The translations under genes were made by a program, and so were the position numbers. A stretch of DNA of 30,441 bases from Bdellovibrio sp. (GTDB lineage Bacteria; Bdellovibrionota; Bdellovibrionia; Bdellovibrionales; Bdellovibrionaceae). The stretch spans positions 1-30,441 of the forward strand of contig JAHRXB010000025.1 in NCBI GenBank assembly GCA_019104905.1, in the 5' to 3' direction. Position 1 is the stretch's first letter. Every line of letters begins with the position of its first letter. The notes below the pieces were generated by a model, which did not search any database, was not told where the DNA came from, and saw only the letters and a program-made list of their open reading frames with translations. Shown here piece by piece: positions 21,915-29,725 of the stretch.

Positions 21915-23312
21915 CTATTCCTTCCCGTAACCGCCCCCGGAACCTGAACAAAGTGTGATAATATCCCCAGCTTTAAAAGATTGTTGTCCTAAAACGGGAA
22001 GGCTTTTGTGATCCCCTTCACGTTCCACGGACATTTCGCTGGGATCACCATGTGAACAATTTTTGGGAAGACGGGGACGATGCAAGGTGAGATCTGTCAT
22101 CCAGGAAGCCTGCATGTCTTCACGAAGCTCCAGTTTAACAATTAGTCCCCGGCCGCCATTAAACTTACCTTTACCCCCAGTGGAAACTCGTTGGTCGACA
22201 CGCAGAAATTTCACCGGGAAGTCGCGTTCGACCTGTTCTAAGGAAAACGAATGAAGATGGGCGCATTGTCCATCTTTTCCGGCCTGTGCCCCTTGGCCCC
22301 CGGGCATGGTCAGAAGGGTGTGTCTTTCTTTATGAAGTAGATCAAACCGAAGAGCACAATGGTTGGTTAAGGATTTTTCTTGTTTTTGATGGATCTGTGC
22401 TAAAGCCAATTCGACGGCGGTTTCAATGGCCGCAACTCCGCAAGTCATTCCCTTATATGTTGGTGCTGGGTATTTTCCCACCAGCCAACATCCCGCAGGC
22501 TTGGAAATTTGCAGAATGGAAAAGGATCCTGAGTTCGCAATATTCTCGAAGCCATAAAAACAGCTTAAAGCACGGAAGCAAGCGCCGTAGGTTGCGGACT
22601 CGGTCAAGGAAACCGTCTTTGCGCCACTGGTGCCGCCGAAGTCAATGCTGATGCGACCGTCGTGGATTTCCATATTCAGACGTAGAAGTTCTCCGCTATC
22701 CAGGACAACATCCACTCGCGCTTCACCGGAAGCTCGCTCACTGACTTTTTGAGACGCTGATTGTTTGGAAAGCTCAAGGTATTCTTCGATCAGCTCTGAG
22801 GTGATGGTGAAGCCGGTGTATTCAAGCACATCAAAAAGTTTTTTCGCCTTCACCGTCATCTCGGTGCACTGTTCTTTAAGCCATTCAACAAAATGAGGCG
22901 GGCATGACGGGTGAGCCTGCATGGCACTTAAGATCATTTCATTGAGTTGGTTTTTTTGGCGCAGTGGTGTCGGCGGAATGCGCAAGCCTTCTTCTTCAAT
23001 CGATTTGGCGATTTTAACGGCTTTGTCCAAAGAACGACGAGTCACCCATAAAAGGTCTTCTGAAATCGCCATGACAAAGGTCATTTCACTCAGAAGACTT
23101 CCGCCGCTATAAGGGTCATTGAGCAGGGCAATATCGCCCTCTTGAAGTTTGAGATACTTGCAAGCGGTTAAACCTGCCGTTGTTAAAGTCCCGTAGGTCA
23201 CAGCGTGACTTCCGCGCACGGCCAAGGCGTCTCCGTCCAAAGTCATGAGTGCGGCTTCCCCTTGCAGAAATTCGTTCAGCAGGGAGTGGAAAAGTTCGAT
23301 GTGATAACTCAT
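21915..23312 (-). CDS. Hydantoinase B/oxoprolinase-like protein (shortened)
   Basis: The 465-residue protein aligns by motifs with HyuB, the hydrolase subunit of ATP-dependent N-methylhydantoinase/5-oxoprolinase: LLNDPYSGGSLLSEM (64-78, usually NDPYxGGTHLPD), SIDFGGTSGA, CGVAAIETAVE, GGQGAQAGKDGQ, STGGKGKFNGGRG and the C-terminal SGSGGGYG. Typical HyuB proteins have about 520-600 residues, and the usual His-Leu-Pro-Asp after the first motif is replaced here. The ATG overlaps the stop of the hyuA-like gene by four bases (ATGA, 23309-23312), so both subunits are coupled. The substrate is unknown. Confidence 0.83.
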   Translation of the reverse strand: MSYHIELFHSLLNEFLQGEAALMTLDGDALAVRGSHAVTYGTLTTAGLTACKYLKLQEGDIALLNDPYSGGSLLSEMTFVMAISEDLLWVTRRSLDKAVKIAKSIEEEGLRIPPTPLRQKNQLNEMILSAMQAHPSCPPHFVEWLKEQCTEMTVKAKKLFDVLEYTGFTITSELIEEYLELSKQSASQKVSERASGEARVDVVLDSGELLRLNMEIHDGRISIDFGGTSGAKTVSLTESATYGACFRALSCFYGFENIANSGSFSILQISKPAGCWLVGKYPAPTYKGMTCGVAAIETAVELALAQIHQKQEKSLTNHCALRFDLLHKERHTLLTMPGGQGAQAGKDGQCAHLHSFSLEQVERDFPVKFLRVDQRVSTGGKGKFNGGRGLIVKLELREDMQASWMTDLTLHRPRLPKNCSHGDPSEMSVEREGDHKSLPVLGQQSFKAGDIITLCSGSGGGYGKE

Positions 23313-24673
23313 AAGGTCTCCTGCAAAGCTTGATATCCGCGCAAGGCAATCGCCTGTGATTCGCTGAACTCTTGAGTTTCGATGACGGTATGGGGATCTT
23401 TTTTAAAGGCATTGGCGAAGACCGAGGCCAAGGGGCCTGTGACGATCATCTTTTCGGTTTCGCGAAGCATGAAGGCTTCCATAGCCAAGCGTTGCATGCT
23501 GAGGCTTTGCATTTCCTTCGTGATGTGATTGAGATCGTTATCACGCGTGCGACTGATCTTGGAAATCGCAAAAAGCGAGTTCTTGGCGCGCTGAATTCCT
23601 TGGGCTGAAAAACGATCTTCCAACCCTTGAAGTTTTGTCAGCTTGGCGTTTTCAGACCACAGATCCAACAGACTGAGTTTTTGTCCTCGTCCTAAAAACA
23701 TGGGGCCGGGTTCCCAGCCTTCTTGGTGAGTCGTGAAATCAAAGCGACCGAACTCATTAAGATGGATGCCCAAAGTCGGTTGAATACCTAACATTTTTGT
23801 CTGCAAGTGATTCACCGCCAAAGGTCCCCAGGGGCTGCTCCACGAGGAGCTCCACGTGGCACTAGAGATCAAAAGAAAATTTTCTAGCCCCAAATACAAA
23901 ACGCTGGCTTTGGCGGGGACTCCCACACTCAAACCCAACGCGGTGGCGGCAGAGAAAAGACTGTCGACCTGACTCGAGCTTTCACCCGAATGAATTTTCC
24001 CCACAGAGTCGAGAAAATAAATGTGTCCCGCATCCAAAAAACCTTCGAGCGCTTTGAGGATTTCTTCTTTGCGATCGGCGTAAACGCCGGCGATGGTCGC
24101 ATTTAAAGCATTTTTGTTCCAGCGCGCCACCTCATTCGGGGTGTCGGTCTTTTCGGGAGTGAAAACGTCCAATCCTTTTTTTTGCAAGAACAAACGGGCT
24201 TTCTCTTGATGGACCGGATTCAGAGAAGAGTGAAGGAAGTGCAGGCAGACTTTTTTGCATTCGATCAGTTGCAGTTTTGCGGCAATGGCTTCCAGTTCTT
24301 CTTCTTGGAGTGCCACGTCCACTTTGCCATCAGCCAAAATTCTTTCACGCACCGAAAAAAGCAGATCTTTGCTGGTGAGTTTGTGATTGGCGTCTCCGCA
24401 GACATCAAGCCAATGCTCAAAACCCTCCGTCGTGATATGGGCCACGGCACCGCTAAGGTTGTAATCCAAAAGCTTTTTAGGCAGGCGCAGGCTGATAAAA
24501 GCATGCTGGGGCTTTTTGTCGGCGTGTTCAGTCATGAATTGACTGAGAGATTGTTTGAGGTTTTCGCGAGAGAGATACACTCTCTTCTGAGCCACGGGCT
24601 TGGAATCCGACATGAGTGAGTATTCTGCGAAGGATTCTCCGACACTCACACCTAACAAGAAGCTGCTTTGCAT
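23309..24673 (-). CDS. Divergent hydantoinase A-like (ASKHA-fold) protein
   Basis: With the ATG at 24673 this is 454 residues, well below the 650-700 of HyuA. The N-terminus (LLGVSVGESFAEYSLMSDS) occupies the position of the family's DIGGTFTD phosphate-binding motif but lacks it. A middle NATIAGVYADRKEEIL...YFLDSVG...ALGLSVG and a late KMIVTGPLASVFANAF...AIALRGY fit an ASKHA nucleotide-binding-like fold. A local WSSSWSSPWG insertion is unusual. The extended frame to 24838 overlaps hisC and is rejected. It is coupled to the hyuB-like gene by four bases. The HyuA label rests on position and partial motifs, so catalytic activity is doubtful. Confidence 0.6.
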   Translation of the reverse strand: MQSSFLLGVSVGESFAEYSLMSDSKPVAQKRVYLSRENLKQSLSQFMTEHADKKPQHAFISLRLPKKLLDYNLSGAVAHITTEGFEHWLDVCGDANHKLTSKDLLFSVRERILADGKVDVALQEEELEAIAAKLQLIECKKVCLHFLHSSLNPVHQEKARLFLQKKGLDVFTPEKTDTPNEVARWNKNALNATIAGVYADRKEEILKALEGFLDAGHIYFLDSVGKIHSGESSSQVDSLFSAATALGLSVGVPAKASVLYLGLENFLLISSATWSSSWSSPWGPLAVNHLQTKMLGIQPTLGIHLNEFGRFDFTTHQEGWEPGPMFLGRGQKLSLLDLWSENAKLTKLQGLEDRFSAQGIQRAKNSLFAISKISRTRDNDLNHITKEMQSLSMQRLAMEAFMLRETEKMIVTGPLASVFANAFKKDPHTVIETQEFSESQAIALRGYQALQETL

Positions 24674-24710
24674 TTTTAAACGCTCTCTATATTGAAATTG
24701 CTCTAGAATG

Positions 24711-24738
24711 TTGTTAAAGCTAGACGCACAGGTATAGC
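24711..24738 (+). promoter_or_regulatory. Candidate hisC promoter
   Basis: TTGTTA (24711-24716, four of six) and TATAGC (24733-24738, four of six) are spaced by 16 bases, placing the start near 24745 and the GTG at 24770. It lies between divergent hisC and hyuA-like genes. Confidence 0.35.
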
Positions 24739-24769
24739 AAAATAATCTCTCTAAGAAAAGGATTCTAAA

Positions 24770-25891
24770 GTGAAGATTTCTCCCGAAATTCTGAATCTGG
24801 TTCCCTACAAACCTGGAAAGCCCATTTCCGAAACTCAACGTGAGTATGGATTGAGCACGGTGTATAAACTTGCAAGTAATGAAAATCCTTTAGGTCCTAG
24901 CCCGAAAGCAATGGAAGCGGTGAAGAAGGCTTTGGATCATCAGAACCTCTACCCAGATCCATCCCACTATGATCTTTTGCAGACTTTGTCTCAAGAATGG
25001 GGCTTCCCGACAAAACAACTTGCCATTGGAAATGGCAGTGATGAGTTGATTGATTTATTGACGCGGATTTTCTGTGAACCTAAAGACGGCGTTTTGACAT
25101 CTGTGGCGGCGTTTAATGCTTATGAAGTGAGCGCCCCCGCCAATCGCGCGGTGATTCACAAAGTTCCGATGGCGGAAGGATTTCGCTTCGATTTACCTGC
25201 GATTGCGGATTATTTTTTTGCGCATCCTGAGCATAAAATTCGCCTGATTTTCGTATCAAATCCCAACAATCCGACGGGCACCTATGCCACAAAACAAGAG
25301 GTGGAGACCTTTTTGGAGAAGGTCGGCAACCGTGACGATGTCATTGTGATTTTCGATGAAGCCTACAATGAATTTGTGCGGGCTTCAGATTATGTTTCTG
25401 CACAAAAATACATCAACAAGTACAAAAATCTGATCGTTCTTCGTACTTTTTCCAAGATCTACGGTCTGGCCGGCTTCCGCTTGGGTGCGATGATTGCCCC
25501 CGCAGAGGTGGTGGAGGTGTTTAACCGCGTGCGCAAACCTTTTAATGTCAACGATTTAGCGCAGGTGGCGGCAAATGCGGCTCTGCAAGATAAAGAATTT
25601 ATTGAGCGTTCGCAGCAGACTTGCTGGAAAGGGCTTGATTACTTCTATAAGAAGTTAGAAGAATTAGGCCTGCCGTACATTCCATCTCAGGGGAATTTTG
25701 TCATGTTCGACACCCTTCGCGACGCCACCAAGGTGAATGAAGCCTTGTTACGTCGTGGGATTATCATGAGACCTCTCTTGAACTACGGGTTCAAGACGCA
25801 ATTGCGTTTGAGTGTCGGCCTTGATCACGAAAACGAAGCTGCTATCAAAGCGCTCGCGGAAGTGCTCAAAGAGGTCCCCGTACTGACCTAA
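24770..25891 (+). CDS. hisC: Histidinol-phosphate/aromatic aminotransferase
   Basis: The 373-residue PLP enzyme belongs to the fold-type I aminotransferases. The PLP lysine is Lys229 (RTFSKIYGLAGFRLG); SNPNNPTGT (163-171), KLASNENPLGPSP and FDEAYNEF are family marks. It starts with GTG because AAGGA (24758-24762) lies seven bases upstream and no ATG fits. No other his genes are nearby; with cmk next and rpsA later, the setting matches the hisC2-(aroA)-cmk-rpsA arrangement of proteobacteria, where this paralogue often makes phenylalanine and tyrosine. The precise substrate is therefore open between imidazole-acetol-phosphate and aromatic keto acids. Confidence 0.9.
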   Translation: MKISPEILNLVPYKPGKPISETQREYGLSTVYKLASNENPLGPSPKAMEAVKKALDHQNLYPDPSHYDLLQTLSQEWGFPTKQLAIGNGSDELIDLLTRIFCEPKDGVLTSVAAFNAYEVSAPANRAVIHKVPMAEGFRFDLPAIADYFFAHPEHKIRLIFVSNPNNPTGTYATKQEVETFLEKVGNRDDVIVIFDEAYNEFVRASDYVSAQKYINKYKNLIVLRTFSKIYGLAGFRLGAMIAPAEVVEVFNRVRKPFNVNDLAQVAANAALQDKEFIERSQQTCWKGLDYFYKKLEELGLPYIPSQGNFVMFDTLRDATKVNEALLRRGIIMRPLLNYGFKTQLRLSVGLDHENEAAIKALAEVLKEVPVLT

Positions 25892-25915
25892 AAAAGTTTT
25901 GTTATTGGAGAGTGA

Positions 25916-26569
25916 ATGGGAATGGTAATTACGATTGATGGCCCCGCGGCCTCTGGGAAATCCTCTGTAAGTCGAGAGTTGGCTCGTCGTTTGGGCTGGC
26001 AATGGGTTTCTACGGGTGCGTTCTATCGTGGCCTTGCCTTTGCCGCTCTTCAATTGCAGATCGATCTTGATGACGTCAAATCATTGGCGGAGCTCACGCA
26101 CAATCCTGTATGGAGTGTGCGTATGGATGACGCGCGCACGCGTGTCTTTTTTAAAGATCAAGATGTGACGGATCTTATTGCCCATGAGGACGTTGGAAAT
26201 TTTGCCAGTAAAGTCAGTCATTACCCAGATGTGCGTAAAGCTTTGTTAGAGGCGCAAAGAAATTGCAGTCAAGGCCCACAGGGGTTGGTGGCTGAGGGGC
26301 GTGATTGTGGAACGGTTGTATTTCCACAGGCGCAAGCCAAGGTCTATTTGACAGCTTCCAGCGAACACCGCGCCGCCCGTCGTGCGGCTGAACTCGGTCT
26401 TGATCAGGGGGATATGGTCAAGGCACAACAACAACGAGATCATCAGGATTCAACTCGGAAAGTGGCGCCGATGGCGGTTCCCGAGGATGCCTTGGTGGTG
26501 GACACGACGACGATGAACCTTGAGCAGGTTGTCGATAAAGTCGTTGAGTTTGTTAAAGGAAAAATCTAA
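25916..26569 (+). CDS. cmk: Cytidylate kinase
   Basis: The 217-residue cytoplasmic enzyme phosphorylates CMP and dCMP. The P-loop is GPAASGKSS (9-17), followed by STGAFYRGLA (usually DTGAMYR), the EGRDCGTVVFPQA motif and the RDHQDSTRKVAPM segment near the C-terminus, which are typical of Cmk. Length is normal. GGAG (25907-25910) precedes the ATG; a second ATG two codons later is possible. It follows hisC by 24 bases, so they form an operon. In many bacteria rpsA comes next; here it is about 3.2 kb away. Confidence 0.94.
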   Translation: MGMVITIDGPAASGKSSVSRELARRLGWQWVSTGAFYRGLAFAALQLQIDLDDVKSLAELTHNPVWSVRMDDARTRVFFKDQDVTDLIAHEDVGNFASKVSHYPDVRKALLEAQRNCSQGPQGLVAEGRDCGTVVFPQAQAKVYLTASSEHRAARRAAELGLDQGDMVKAQQQRDHQDSTRKVAPMAVPEDALVVDTTTMNLEQVVDKVVEFVKGKI

Positions 26570-26614
26570 AGGTTTATAGCAGGTCTACAGCAACTTAGCT
26601 TCGGAGGGGGATAT

Positions 26615-27130
26615 ATGAAGCTTGTCGTTTGTTTTTTGATTCTGGTGGTTTCATCATTGGCGCAGGCGCGCTTAACCGAGTCCGCGAAAGAAGTGACTTT
26701 TGAAATCAATGATCCAAAGGACGCCCGTCAGGTGTACCAGTATTTGGGGCTGCCTCTTAATTGGGGCGATAAGGTGACCGGCAAACCCCATCAATACAAA
26801 AGCTTTGAGGATAAAGCGGGGGCTGTGAGCATCTATTGTGATCTTATCAACAGCAATGCGCGCTGTTTACTTTCTATCCGCAAAATTGAAAGCACGGATA
26901 TGACGGAAGTTTCTCACGAAAATTCAGAAAGTCGTGCCGCTTTATATGATGCCCAGGATGCGGAAACACTTTTTAAGGCGTTATTGGTAAAGCCGATTGT
27001 TCACGGTGGATATGAGATGCGTGTATTGACCGACGAGGCTGTGAATTTTTCTATCAATTGCATGAAGGACTCTACGAACGGGACGGGGACGTCTTGCCAG
27101 GTGATGATCTTTAAAGGCAATTCAATCTAA
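26615..27130 (+). CDS. Exported protein of unknown function
   Basis: A 171-residue protein with a signal peptide (MKLVVCFLILVVSSLAQA, cleavage near AQA-RL). The mature part is mixed alpha/beta, with paired segments at SIYCDLINSNARCLLSIRK and SINCMKDSTNGTGTSCQVM, two similar cysteine-pair hairpins that hint at an internal duplication. No known family recognised. A strong GGAGGGGG site precedes the ATG. It ends at a hairpin shared with the convergent 27185 gene. Likely periplasmic. It interrupts the usual cmk-rpsA order. Confidence 0.7.
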   Translation: MKLVVCFLILVVSSLAQARLTESAKEVTFEINDPKDARQVYQYLGLPLNWGDKVTGKPHQYKSFEDKAGAVSIYCDLINSNARCLLSIRKIESTDMTEVSHENSESRAALYDAQDAETLFKALLVKPIVHGGYEMRVLTDEAVNFSINCMKDSTNGTGTSCQVMIFKGNSI

Positions 27131-27139
27131 AAGAACTCG

Positions 27140-27172
27140 GTCCCTCTTTTGTTTTAAGACGGCAAGAGGGAC
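27140..27172. terminator. Probable bidirectional terminator between convergent genes
   Basis: GTCCCTCTT (27140-27148) pairs perfectly with AAGAGGGAC (27164-27172). The T-runs beyond it are weak in both directions; its place between two gene ends favours termination. Confidence 0.5.
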
Positions 27173-27184
27173 ACTTCAATCGAC

Positions 27185-27703
27185 TTATTCGCCAAGAACT
27201 TTCTTATCAAGACGGCAATAAATCCATTCGGCATCGTCATAGATATCACCAAAACGAAGCTGGTATCCTTGTTCATTTTGTCGGACGCTGATTTTTCCAG
27301 AAGGATAATTCGGCATATCGTAGAACAAGATGTTGGCTAAGCTGCCGTTTTCCATCTGCGCAAACGGCATGTTTTCCGGCCACATCATTGAACTTGCGAC
27401 TTCGATTTTTTCATCATCCAGTTGATCCCAGAAATTGACTTCTTCTCTGACGGAGCCTGCGGGCATGATGATTTTAACGCCCTCTTGATTTGTCGCAGGA
27501 TCCACGGAAGCTTTGACTACCATCAGGCCGGCCTTTTCGATTTCAGGCTCGCGTGAAGTGTAGCAACGACCGGAGTGCCAGCCGGCTAGATTTTCCAATT
27601 TAGGCTCTACCGCCGCTGAAAAATTCTGTTTGAAAGACTCGAAATTATCAGATGCAAACGCAAATGACGTGAATAGAAAAACGATTGTAAAAACGCTCTT
27701 CAT
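27185..27703 (-). CDS. Exported protein of unknown function
   Basis: A 172-residue protein with a signal peptide (MKSVFTIVFLFTSFAFAS, cleavage near AFA-SD). The mature part has two cysteines (GRCYTS near 47 and IYCRL near the C-terminus), probably paired, and a GRCYTS start seen in other small exported proteins of this lineage. A G-rich site (GGGGGG) precedes the ATG. It is convergent with 26615 and codirectional with the 27817 gene. Function unknown. Confidence 0.68.
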   Translation of the reverse strand: MKSVFTIVFLFTSFAFASDNFESFKQNFSAAVEPKLENLAGWHSGRCYTSREPEIEKAGLMVVKASVDPATNQEGVKIIMPAGSVREEVNFWDQLDDEKIEVASSMMWPENMPFAQMENGSLANILFYDMPNYPSGKISVRQNEQGYQLRFGDIYDDAEWIYCRLDKKVLGE

Positions 27704-27816
27704 GAAAATCCCCCCTTAGTTTGTAGTACTATGGTTATTCGTGGGCTCCCATTTTTCAAGAAATAAATTTCAGCTCGTTTGGTTGCCCACCGAGAGGTGA
27801 TGCCGATCATAGGGAA

Positions 27817-28083
27817 CTATTTCTTCTTTTTCATGCCTTTGCTTTCTTTGGGCTCCACGCTTTTGGCGGCCATAGTGTATTCGATGGTGACTTTTTCTCC
27901 CACCTTAAGTTCTCCCATGACTTTGGTATCCGCCGTTCTATCGATTTCCCATTTGTCGTGACCTTTTTCGATGACGATTTTGGAGTCGGTCACTTCAAGC
28001 ACGGGTCCCGTGACTTGATAGGTTTTTGCGGCATAGCTGAATGAGGACCCCAGAAGGGCGGCGATCAGTAATAGAGTTTTCAT
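27817..28083 (-). CDS. Small exported OB-like protein with Lys-rich tail
   Basis: An 88-residue protein with a signal peptide (MKTLLLIAALLGSSFSYA, cleavage near SYA-AK). The 50-residue core (YQVTGPVLEVTDSKIVIEKG, then GELKVGEKVTIEYTM) has the strand pattern of small OB-fold exported proteins such as DUF5666 types. The C-terminus ends in a basic KGMKKKK. The ATG at 28083 has AAGGAG eight bases upstream; a longer frame from 28164 lacks a good site and would bury the signal peptide. It lies 91 bases downstream of the 28175 gene. Function unknown. Confidence 0.7.
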   Translation of the reverse strand: MKTLLLIAALLGSSFSYAAKTYQVTGPVLEVTDSKIVIEKGHDKWEIDRTADTKVMGELKVGEKVTIEYTMAAKSVEPKESKGMKKKK

Positions 28084-28141
28084 GGAACGTCTCCTTTTGT
28101 TGTTTGCACTCACCTTGTTCATGGAATTTGCGGGAAGCAAC

Positions 28142-28163
28142 TGGCAGAGGGGCTTCTCTGCCA
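28142..28163 (-). terminator. Hairpin at the end of the 28175-29500 gene
   Basis: TGGCAGAG (28142-28149) and CTCTGCCA (28156-28163) pair perfectly around a six-base loop. On the minus strand only a weak T-run follows, so it may be a processing or leaky termination site before the 27817 gene. Confidence 0.45.
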
Positions 28164-28174
28164 AGAATCAAACG

Positions 28175-29500
28175 TCAAGGGACTCTCCATTTCTGATCGG
28201 CAAGGGCCAAGGCTTTGAGGGCTAGAGCCGTGGTGTAGGAGGTTGAGCGCCACACGACGGGATATCGGGCAACAAAGGTGGCGGCGAAAAAGACCTGCCC
28301 TGACCAGAACAAACGTCCCTCCGGGTCTTGCTGTGCTTGAGAAAGAAGAAAGTGCAACCCTCGTCGGACTCGGTTTTGGTGAAGGTCGTTGTGTGGGTCT
28401 CCCAGGATCATCAGCGCGTTGAGGGCCCACACGGTGGATTGCACATAGTCCGGCCGAGCTAAAAAGCTGTTGCGCCACGAGCCGTCCTTATTTTGTCGAG
28501 AGATGACAAAATTCACAAGTCTCTCTCGAGACGGTTCTAAACATCGTGTCCCGGCATGAAGGTTTTCCGCCATCACGTAGGGGAGGGCATAGTAGCTGGG
28601 GTAATACATTCCGCAAAAATAGAACTGCTTGTTTTGCACGACACGATTGAGGTGATTGCAGCTGGCACGGTAACCGGGGCCGGTGGTTTTTCCTGCATAA
28701 GTTAAGAGCTTCAGAACATTTCCGTTCACGACACAGTCGACGTCATTAAAGTTAAAAGGAATGCGCGTGCCTCGGTGGGGAAGGGCAAAGATATTGCGGG
28801 GCATGTTCGGGTCTTTTTCATCCCAGAGCCAAGTTAAGAAGGCTCCGGTTTTGATATGTCCTTGAGCCGCATTATAAGCATGTGGAACCCTGGCCAGATC
28901 ACGTGCTGTCGAAAAGGCCTCAAGAACTTGAGGGGGCAAAGTGCTTCTTTGTTCTTGGGGAGACAGGCCCTGATCAAAACTTTGAAGATAGTGAAGAAGA
29001 GTGTAGGTCACCGACGTGGTGTCGGCGTCAGGGGGAATATTTGCAAACCCCTGCCACGCTCGTGCGAGATACATAAAGCGAGGACCGCGCACTTTGACGC
29101 CTTTAAAAGTTTTGGGGGGATAAAAGTGAAAGAGCGAGCCCCAGCGATAAGGTTTTAATCCTCCTCGAGCTTTCTCGAGAAGAGGGAGGACTTCCTGATA
29201 ACGAGAGTTGATAGAATAAATTTCAGCCAGCACGTTGGCGACCGAGGAGGTGACGAAGGCGGAGGGGTCCTCGAAGGGAACTCCCATCTTGCCAACTCCG
29301 ATGGCGCTAGGAACATAGGAGGTCACACGCGCACGCCACTGCCCGGGTTCGTAACCTTCGTCGCCGTGGGTTTGATAGTGCTCAATAAAGTTAAGCCCAG
29401 AGCGGATTTCACGATCATAGTTGGCTGCGGCCCACCCCCAGGAGGGAATTCCGAGAAGCCCTCCAAGAAAGATACGCATAAGTCTAGGTCCCCAGTCCAT
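28175..29500 (-). CDS. Exported alpha/alpha-toroid protein resembling squalene cyclases
   Basis: The 441-residue protein has a signal peptide (1-25, cleavage near GWA-AA). The body is helix-rich. PPDADTTSVTYTLLHYL (156-172) resembles the DXDD region of class II terpene cyclases, with Asp158 and Asp160 kept but the third Asp replaced by Thr. QNKDGSW (336-342) matches the QW motif of the squalene cyclase/prenyltransferase repeat, and NDVDCVVNGNVL (252-263) is a further DxDC-like region. AAGGAGG precedes the ATG at 29500. Export argues against a normal terpene cyclase; a polymer- or lipid-processing toroid is possible. It diverges from rpsA. Confidence 0.6.
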   Translation of the reverse strand: MDWGPRLMRIFLGGLLGIPSWGWAAANYDREIRSGLNFIEHYQTHGDEGYEPGQWRARVTSYVPSAIGVGKMGVPFEDPSAFVTSSVANVLAEIYSINSRYQEVLPLLEKARGGLKPYRWGSLFHFYPPKTFKGVKVRGPRFMYLARAWQGFANIPPDADTTSVTYTLLHYLQSFDQGLSPQEQRSTLPPQVLEAFSTARDLARVPHAYNAAQGHIKTGAFLTWLWDEKDPNMPRNIFALPHRGTRIPFNFNDVDCVVNGNVLKLLTYAGKTTGPGYRASCNHLNRVVQNKQFYFCGMYYPSYYALPYVMAENLHAGTRCLEPSRERLVNFVISRQNKDGSWRNSFLARPDYVQSTVWALNALMILGDPHNDLHQNRVRRGLHFLLSQAQQDPEGRLFWSGQVFFAATFVARYPVVWRSTSYTTALALKALALADQKWRVP

Positions 29501-29725
29501 GGGCCCTCCTTGGTCTCAGATCAAATATGTTCGAGATGGGGTGCGCCTGTCAGGTTCAAGATTCCACTCTTGTAAGGATACAAAGGAAAAGCCCGCCAAA
29601 GCGCGTAAAACCTTTGACTTTCGCCCCCTTAGGTCGCTAAACCAGTGTTTCGCCCAAAGAGGTGAAGAAAGGTAACGGGTAGGATCCAAGAGGTCTTACT
29701 ACGTGGGAGGTTTTAAAAAAACTAT
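29501..29725 (+). promoter_or_regulatory. rpsA leader and divergent promoter region
   Basis: The 225 bases between divergent genes hold a possible rpsA promoter TTGACT (29614-29619) with a weak TAAACC (29638-29643) 18 bases on. GGAGG at 29706-29710 is about 15 bases before the rpsA ATG, further than usual, with an A/T-rich stretch between. Such weak sites occur in rpsA leaders under S1 autocontrol; that is inference. Confidence 0.4.

Noticed and set aside
23840..23862. Near-palindrome within the hyuA-like gene
   Set aside because: Explained by the repeated Trp-Ser-Ser codons of the WSSSWSSPWG segment; no sign of a regulatory role.
24674..24838. N-terminal extension of the hyuA-like frame
   Set aside because: Overlaps the hisC start and the candidate hisC promoter and has no ribosome binding site.
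29160..29195. CTCGAG-rich hairpin inside the 28175-29500 gene
   Set aside because: Lies within coding sequence and is compatible with ordinary codons.
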